From Trichopria drosophilae (lineage: Eukaryota; Arthropoda; Insecta; Hymenoptera; Diapriidae): a DNA stretch of 64,000 nt. The notes beneath the pieces are model-generated. The model did no database searches. It was given only the letters and a program-made list of their open reading frames with translations, and was not told the DNA's origin. Shown here piece after piece: positions 57,809-64,000 of this stretch (within the stretch, counting starts at the first letter, position 1; every line of letters starts with the position of its first letter). Position numbers and translations under genes: made by a program. Where the stretch lies: positions 1,979,501 to 2,043,500 of the forward strand of contig CM059584.1 of NCBI GenBank assembly GCA_030407085.1. The letters run 5' to 3'.

Positions 57809-58106
57809 TACAGTAGAACTCCGCTGGATTGTCGCGATCGGTTCCGAGTCTTCCCCGCAAACCCCGCTGAACTGTCGGCAATAGGGGAAGCATCGCTTAC
57901 ACCTCTACGCCGTAATCAGGTGACGTTCATGACCAATCACAGACAATCTCTCTGCTTTCTATTGTAACTCCAAACCGATGCATATGTCTAACTAGACACG
58001 CCCCTGTGGCGACGAGCGGCGTGGTGGTGGTAAAGGGATTCCGACAAATGCCAATCCAGCGGGGTGGCAATCCAGCGCGGTGCCAATCCAGCGGGGTTCT
58101 ACTGTA
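57809..58106. mobile_element. pogo/Tigger-like MITE with CAGTAGAAC TIRs
   Basis: CAGTAGAACTCCGCTGGATT (57811-57830) and its inverted relative (to 58104; one mismatch, CCCCGCTGG) are flanked by TA on both sides (57809-57810 and 58105-58106). The right end has three extra CAATCCAGCGSGG repeats. It has no coding capacity. Confidence 0.78.
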
Positions 58107-58374
58107 ATGTCACCGAGTTCCACTGATTCCTTCTGAAATTTCTGTTACAGTTTCGTAATTTTCTGATAATATAACATAATGGTTCTTTCTGTTACAGGAT
58201 TTAGTAAAATGTTGTTACTTCGGTAACATAAAAGTATCCGAAATTTCTGAATATTTCTAACAGTGTAGAGAATTATTAATGGGTAACATAGTACATATGT
58301 CTACAGTCGAAGCCTTCTTGTACAGTGACACTACTGTTTGTAATATTAACAATTACGTATATTATGTGCTTTAG

Positions 58375-58435
58375 AGGAATGCTCACACCAACGGAATACC
58401 GACTACGCCAAAAGGAATTGAGCCAAAATTGCTGA
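58375..58435 (+). CDS. Exon 5 (terminal) of the 771-residue protein gene
   Basis: The acceptor TTATGTGCTTTAG completes the split Arg codon (AG|A). The exon encodes GMLTPTEYRLRQKELSQNC and ends with TGA at 58433-58435. An alternative acceptor TTGTTTCAG near 58644 keeps the same phase and would give a different tail (AKRDDLENRK...), so alternative last exons are possible. The first is preferred because it lies closer and continues the FDTVLRG motif smoothly. Confidence 0.75.
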
Positions 58436-61400
58436 TTTAGATGTCTTTGGAATTGAAGAATGCAATCTGCTCGTTGTAACGATATGAATCCCATCTCTTA
58501 ATACTTTTGTACAAATGAAGCTTGTTGAAACAAATTATGCCATTTTTCTATCCTGTTATAACGGTATGATTTTCTTTACTTGAATCTTACGAACATAAGG
58601 TGAGGGTATGGCATCGATGTATATAATGACGAATGTTGTTTCAGAGCTAAACGTGATGATTTGGAGAACAGAAAGAATTTATTAATCATCAGGTTATCAA
58701 AACTAACAAGGAAACTGTGGTTAAGAACTGGACCTGCATGCGAGTTTGAGTGTCACGATAAAGAAGAATAAATCTTGAACAAAGTAAATGATTTTGGACA
58801 TTTTGGATATAGTGGTTGCGACGTAACCTTTGGATTTGTTGGTGAAATTCAAATTGAAAATAGTAAACCTGAACGTGGAGTGTGTAACTCGTCACTAGCA
58901 ACGTATATTCGACGATTTCAAAAATTCAATTAAATTTCTGCGAACAACCACTTATTTCTCGATGAAGTAATAAAGCTTTAGTTTAAACCATGTAAAATAC
59001 TAATCTTTAAAGTTGACACTGTAAGTAATTATTTGGTAGCGCTATTATTTAGTAGTTCTATTTTGAACAATTATCCTTAAACAAAAAATAACACCAGTAG
59101 CAACTTTTACTTGACAAATAAGGTTGAAACTTTGACAATTGTAAATTAATTTTCAACATAAAACCACGAAAGTTAATAATGATTTGAAATGATAGCATTT
59201 TATTTATGACTGTTAATAATCAAGTATTTTCAGTAAGATCGAAATGCATAACAAATTAGTTAAACGAATTCAAAATTCTGCCAAAGTTTCGACCATATTT
59301 TATTTTTGCGAAAAATCAAATATTAGGAGTTACAATACTAGCCACTAGCAATAATCGATAAAGAACGAATATGGTTATGTACATAATTAATAAGTCAAAT
59401 TATATGATACAAATGCATAATATTTGTAAATTACAAGTTCGTGCGCCATGTTAACGCCACCTTCTATGACAGATACTGTAATAAAGTGTAAATATGTAAA
59501 TCAACTGCCTATTGAAATCGTGATATTAAATGAAAAATTAACTGATTGCATCTGAAGTTAAGATAATCTCAGATTTTAATGAGGAAACCCAATTCGATTA
59601 GAATCACGTAAACACTTTAAGCGGTAAGCTACAAAACGCTCGATCTTATATTTATATGTATGTGCAAATTTTAGTACAAAATAAAACGAGTGATTCGTTT
59701 ACATGTAGCAGTTATATGTTTGATACATCTACATTTTATGGAGGCATCATTAAACAAATAAATAAAAGTAAATTAATTTTAATCAAGATTTGCGAGCGTA
59801 GTTCTAACTCTTAGACACAACCTAATATAATATCTGATAAACAATATATGGGGAGAAATGGATGGTAAACACTGGATACAATTTATAATAGTATCCAAAT
59901 ATTTTCTTCCAACATAATATGCATATTTAAAATTATTGAAGGTTGATCCAAGGTCAAGGTTATTTTTTAAATTAACCCCTACTATTTAGTGCATTTTGCG
60001 AATCCATGAAAGAACTAGGGATTCCCATTTACAAATTAGCCTTGACCTTGGAATAACCTTCAGGGTCAAATACAATGATACCATTATTTCCTTAAAATGT
60101 AATCCGCAGACATATTTCGCCGTATCGGGACTTTTGAAACACCCTCTATATTCCTTAATCACCTATAGAAATATGCCTCAATTAGTCATATGTCTAGATT
60201 ATCCGCTAACGTTTCATACACTTGCGAGTGTGCATTGTACATGTAGGGAGCAAAATAGCACGTTGCGCTCCAAGTTCCAGAAAATTATTTACATAGACAC
60301 GAATACAAATGTTTTTTAAAACACCATGTTTAAAGAATTACAATTCATGGGTGTTTCTGAGACCATTCACGGACTCATCAGTGAGGCTATACTAAGAGGT
60401 ATACCCTACCCCAGAGACGACTCACCAAATCCAATTTATCAACAAAAATGTTGAACCAGAGCAACCATTATGGGATCAATGCCATCATCCACCATCCATC
60501 TTGGGTTCGGGGGGCTCATAGTACTAAACTCACAAACCACGGAAGAGGGAATATTATAAAGAAAATTATTGTTACTTTCGTTATTTCAATAGCACAGTCA
60601 AGCTTCTCCGAGAATCGAGGACAATGGGAAAATAATAACAACTGTGCAATATAAATAACAGAGGTGAGAATGGTAAATAAATCGCTAATTTTATCATTGA
60701 TTTACGACCCTTTCTTCAGATAGTAACTGACATATTCCAGTCCATGTACGGATCATCAAAGATGATAACTGATAGTATCATTCTGCCATGCGGTACAATT
60801 ATAGACATGCACTGTTTCACTAAGTGAAACCTGTTTTGGGTTCCGAAACAAATATGTAGAAAATCCATGCTGTTTGGAAACGGTAATCGCAATTTAAATC
60901 TAGAAGTCCTAGTTGTGCAATAACAACAACGAAGCAATCAGCAACAATCTAAGACACAGTTCATTTTCATATCAACGCGTAACTCGTGTTAAAATAGTTA
61001 ATTTTTATACAGGTAAAGTATGTCCAAAAGGCGACAATATAACACAGCTATCCTCAAAGGGTCGTAGGTCTGACAAAAAAGTGGGGAAAAACGGCTTTCA
61101 CGGCTTTATTTGTACAACTATTTAGCTTCAAACCGCGAAATCCCAGCTGATCGTTTTCTCCGAATATAGGTGATTACAGGTGATTTACCATTTTTACAGC
61201 GATTTTTCGTTATTACCGGCAATTGATCTCCAATCGAAGAATGTTTTATGTGAATGTTGTAGGTATAGAAAAGATCTACAATTTTTGTATACATCATTTT
61301 CACATAACCTCAAAGTTTCAGAAAAAAATCGAAAAACCCGTGTTTTTAATATTTTTCGCGCTCAAAAATGATCTTTTTTCTTGAAATTTTTAGGAGACTT

Positions 61401-62434
61401 ATCTTTTTTTTGCCTCAAATAAGCTGTAATTTTTTAGAGTAATTATATATATTCGTTTCTTTTCCAGTGTAGTTAAACTACGTGTTGTCAAGATGAGCTC
61501 GCTGTGCTAAGAACTTTCTAATTAGCGGTCAGGGTTCCCGTTATTGAAATAAATTGAAGATAGAAATACCTCCCAGACCAGCCGTTTGTACTACCCTAAT
61601 ATCTAACCAAAATATATAAAAACTGTCAAACCTATTTAAAATCTTGATATTTGTAATCATAACAATGTACATAAATGACTCCGAACAGAGATCGGTGTTA
61701 CGGGTTGAAAAAACACGTTAAACCGATTATTTTCGCGTTAGTCCTTTGATCAAAGGACCCTTCATGTTTCGAATAAATTTTTATTTAAATCTTTTTAATT
61801 CGAAACTTTTTTTTTATTTTGAGATTGAAAATTACCTTGTCGACAATTTTTATTATGAAATTCGCAATTAATGCATCAAATTACTTAAATATGCGTAGTT
61901 TTGAAAAACTTTGAGGTCTAGGCCACCTCTTAATTTTTTTGTAAAAGCACATTCTCAAAACTAATTGCCCAATCTGAGGTTAGAATTCTGAATTGGGATG
62001 TAAGCGTTTTTTTTCTTTAAAAGTCTTAGTTATTAAGTTTACATTCGTGACTAGAGACTCTAAAAACTCCAAGATGCCAAAGTATATTACCCCATTAGCG
62101 ATTAAGCCGAAACTGTCAATGATAACACCAAAAATAATCATAATTGGTATATTTTATCAAAAGATGTAAAAATAGTCGTAAAAAGTAAATTTCGATAACT
62201 TACAAAAATAATTTTTTTTCTAAAAATGTTAACGAGTTGTCTGTATATTTTTATACATTAGAAGATTTTACAATGGGTTGAAAGTATTTCCAGGGTGAGC
62301 TCAACTTGTCCTATTGAAATGTGTCATTTTTTGTAACGTTACGTTTGGAAATTAAATTTTTTAAGCCAGAATACTTCTTATGTATTTGATGTTTTCTGAA
62401 AGTTTTTAATGTTTTCTCTACATATGGCTACTTG
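58436..62434. other. 3' flank and intergenic sequence
   Basis: No gene seen. 59936-60066 contains inverted arms (TTGATCCAAGGTCAAGGTTA and TAGCCTTGACCTTGGAATAA). A T-rich stretch lies at 61360-61460. The rest is AT-rich. Confidence 0.4.
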
Positions 62435-62915
62435 TTCTTTTAGAATAAGTTATGCCAAACTTCTTCAAGTTTTTTTAGAAGAAATAAGATAGTTTTCATG
62501 TTCTTCGCAGCTATGATTCCATCATCAACATGATGGTTTTAGGTTGAATTTACCCAAAAACCTTGTGAGTCTTTTGTTCCAACAACGAGATGCCTGTTTT
62601 AGCCCATAGACACTTCTTTTAAGTTTGCATACTCTGTTGGTACCATCTTCAAAACCTTGAGGCTGACGCATGAAGATTTCTTCCTCTAGATCAACTTTTA
62701 GGAAGGCTGAGTGTACATCGAAGTGCATTATCTGTAGTTTCTCATTTGCAGTAACATGAAAGACTGATCTAACAGTGTCGAACCTAACAACAGGGCTAAA
62801 CGTTTCCTTATAATCTATATCTTTCTCTTTACATCCTTGGATTACGAGTCTTGATTTAATTTTTGTAATTTTTCCATTTCCATCAATAATAAGTAAAGAA
62901 GATAATATTTTGCTA
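62435..62915 (-). pseudogene. Ty1/copia reverse transcriptase fragment
   Basis: The minus-strand frame reads KITKIKSRLVIQGCKEK, IDYKETFSPVVRFDTVRSVF, MHFDVHSAFLKVDLEEEIFM, QPQGFEDGTNRVCKLKRSVY and GLKQASRCWNKR. These are copia RT blocks, with the first catalytic Asp in FDVHSAFL. It stops at 62525. In another frame HVDDGIIAAKNM follows at once, so an internal deletion has brought the VDD box directly after the FNLKPS motif. No other copia domain is nearby. Confidence 0.9.
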
Positions 62916-63743
62916 TCACAATAACTTGTTTATGTACAACACTACGTACATAGATCACATACCTACTCTACATTGTTGGTCAAAAATGAAAACGCAAATA
63001 GTCACTTCTAATATCGCACGAGAAAACAAGCGAAGCAAATTCAAATGTTGTGGTCGAAATGTAGAAAGAAAAAAAAATCAACACATTTGTGATACATTAT
63101 ATATAATGTATACATAATATTGCATAATATGGTTGTGATAAAAAGCAACCGAAAATAAACTCGAAAATGGACGGTCGCCATTACCCCGTAGATTAGGGAT
63201 CGGAATTACCCTGCACGTTCGTTATTTAAAAAAATACACGCACTTAAAAACACACTCTCATCTCACTAAAAATTGATTTCATTAAATATAAGGTTAAGGC
63301 TTTCTAAATTACTTACGTTTGATTCGTTTGCACAATAATTTCAAACTATATTTACTTATTTATAATGCTACAATTTCTAAATTAGCGCAGTAAGAAACAA
63401 TAACATCACTGCCACATGGTCCAATGCAAAGTAAATAAACAACTACCGCAATCAAAATAGTTGTACTCATCAGTGTTTTCACAAAATTTCAATAACACTA
63501 CGGGATGTCATATTGTAAGCGAGATATTACGGGGGGCCGGAATTATCCGACCTGTCGTAATTACCCCGTTCTCCCCTATGATTTTTATCGAAACAAGCCA
63601 TTTCACGATATTGTGCATGCACGGTGAAAGAATACCAATTCCAACGAAGAAAAAAAGTTGGAAATGGGGAGTCGATAAAATATTCGTTAAAGGAAAATTA
63701 AATGCCCCACGCTGTCCCGACCATATTCGTTTACGGGAGTTCC
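62916..63743. other. Spacer, no gene seen
   Basis: AT-rich sequence with no supported features. Confidence 0.35.
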
Positions 63744-63876
63744 ACTGTACACCCAAGAGCAACGATTGCTTCCCTATCGATATCTTTTGTCTTTTTTTTC
63801 CCCTATGTATCTGGACATGAAAAACAAAGACGAAAGATATCGATAGGGAAGCAATCGTTGCTCTTCTGTGTACTAC
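63744..63876. repeat. Strong hairpin with ~45-bp near-perfect arms
   Basis: Left arm 63755-63799 starts AAGAGCAACGATTGCTTCCC. The right arm 63822-63865 is its reverse complement with one or two differences, over a loop of about 22 bases. Weaker pairing (TGTACAC with GTGTAC) extends the stem about ten bases further out on each side. Confidence 0.85.
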
Positions 63877-64000
63877 ATTCTCATATCGAATATTTTTCAA
63901 ACTGCAACGAGCACTCTGTTTTATCGATTGAGGCCATAAGGTGGCGTTGCGAAGACTCATAAAATATACGCAGCATGCACAATCTTCTAAATGCATATAT

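Larger units (their letters stand above)
57142..58267. mobile_element. TIR element (TACACTGTGAGAAA) hosting two nested MITEs
   Basis: TACACTGTGAGAAA at 57142-57155 and the inverted TTTCTAACAGTGTA at 58254-58267 define the ends. A 40-bp inverted pair around GGTTACCGTTTC/GAAACGGTAACC lies at about 57170-57285. Two smaller elements (57500-57646 and 57809-58106) are inserted inside. Confidence 0.55.

Noticed and set aside
63508..63996. 162-residue minus-strand frame at the right edge
   Set aside because: It spans the strong hairpin and has no recognisable motif; the plus strand is equally open there.

Overview
The window is eukaryotic nuclear DNA, AT-rich and intron-containing. It is almost certainly from an arthropod and most likely an insect. 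The support is the end of an animal RFX transcription factor gene, GT-AG introns, and a mix of piggyBac, BEL/Pao, Ty3/gypsy, Ty1/copia, Penelope-like, LINE and ISL2EU-type elements. No species can be named from sequence alone. Host genes take up little of the window; most of it is layered transposon debris.

Layout. Positions 1-755 hold the last four coding exons of an Rfx gene (+). A 0.57 kb MITE with long terminal inverted repeats lies at 2558-3127. From 5.2 to 14 kb there is a broken piggyBac transposase, an interspersed repeat carrying a Penelope-like insertion with a hammerhead-type ribozyme motif, and a 6.1 kb structure (7847-13955). That structure is bounded by near-identical inverted arms built of ~112-bp subrepeats. 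Its interior holds a decayed gene of an uncharacterised multicopy protein family, an inverted partial copy of that gene and a copia-like LTR. A decayed BEL/Pao retrotransposon occupies 14.6-18.9 kb (-). A decayed gypsy element occupies 22.6-28.9 kb (-). Between its RNase H and integrase it has an accessory region with a tandem peptide repeat, an OTU-like segment and a macro-like segment. An internally deleted ISL2EU-type DNA transposon (27020-28627) sits in the gypsy reverse transcriptase with an AT target duplication, and it retains the first exons of a THAP gene and of a YqaJ-type gene. From 28.9 to 35.1 kb there are further copies of the interspersed repeat, fold-back repeats, a TIR element with a 21-bp tandem array, and a near-perfect 16-bp C15A satellite.

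The second host gene runs from 39686 to 58435 (+). It has five coding exons whose splice phases all agree and which sum to a 771-residue, mostly disordered protein with a conserved-looking C-terminus; I do not recognise it. Its 10.3 kb second intron holds a DNA transposon with 25-bp TIRs and a fold-back element containing a dead LINE. Its last introns hold tRNA-like and pogo-like MITE insertions, including a nest of MITEs. The remaining 5.5 kb contains a copia reverse transcriptase fragment and a strong hairpin near the right edge.

The points most worth a second look are the gypsy accessory module, the long-arm composite element, the ISL2EU two-gene remnant, the ribozyme-bearing insertion with its empty site, and the C15A satellite.
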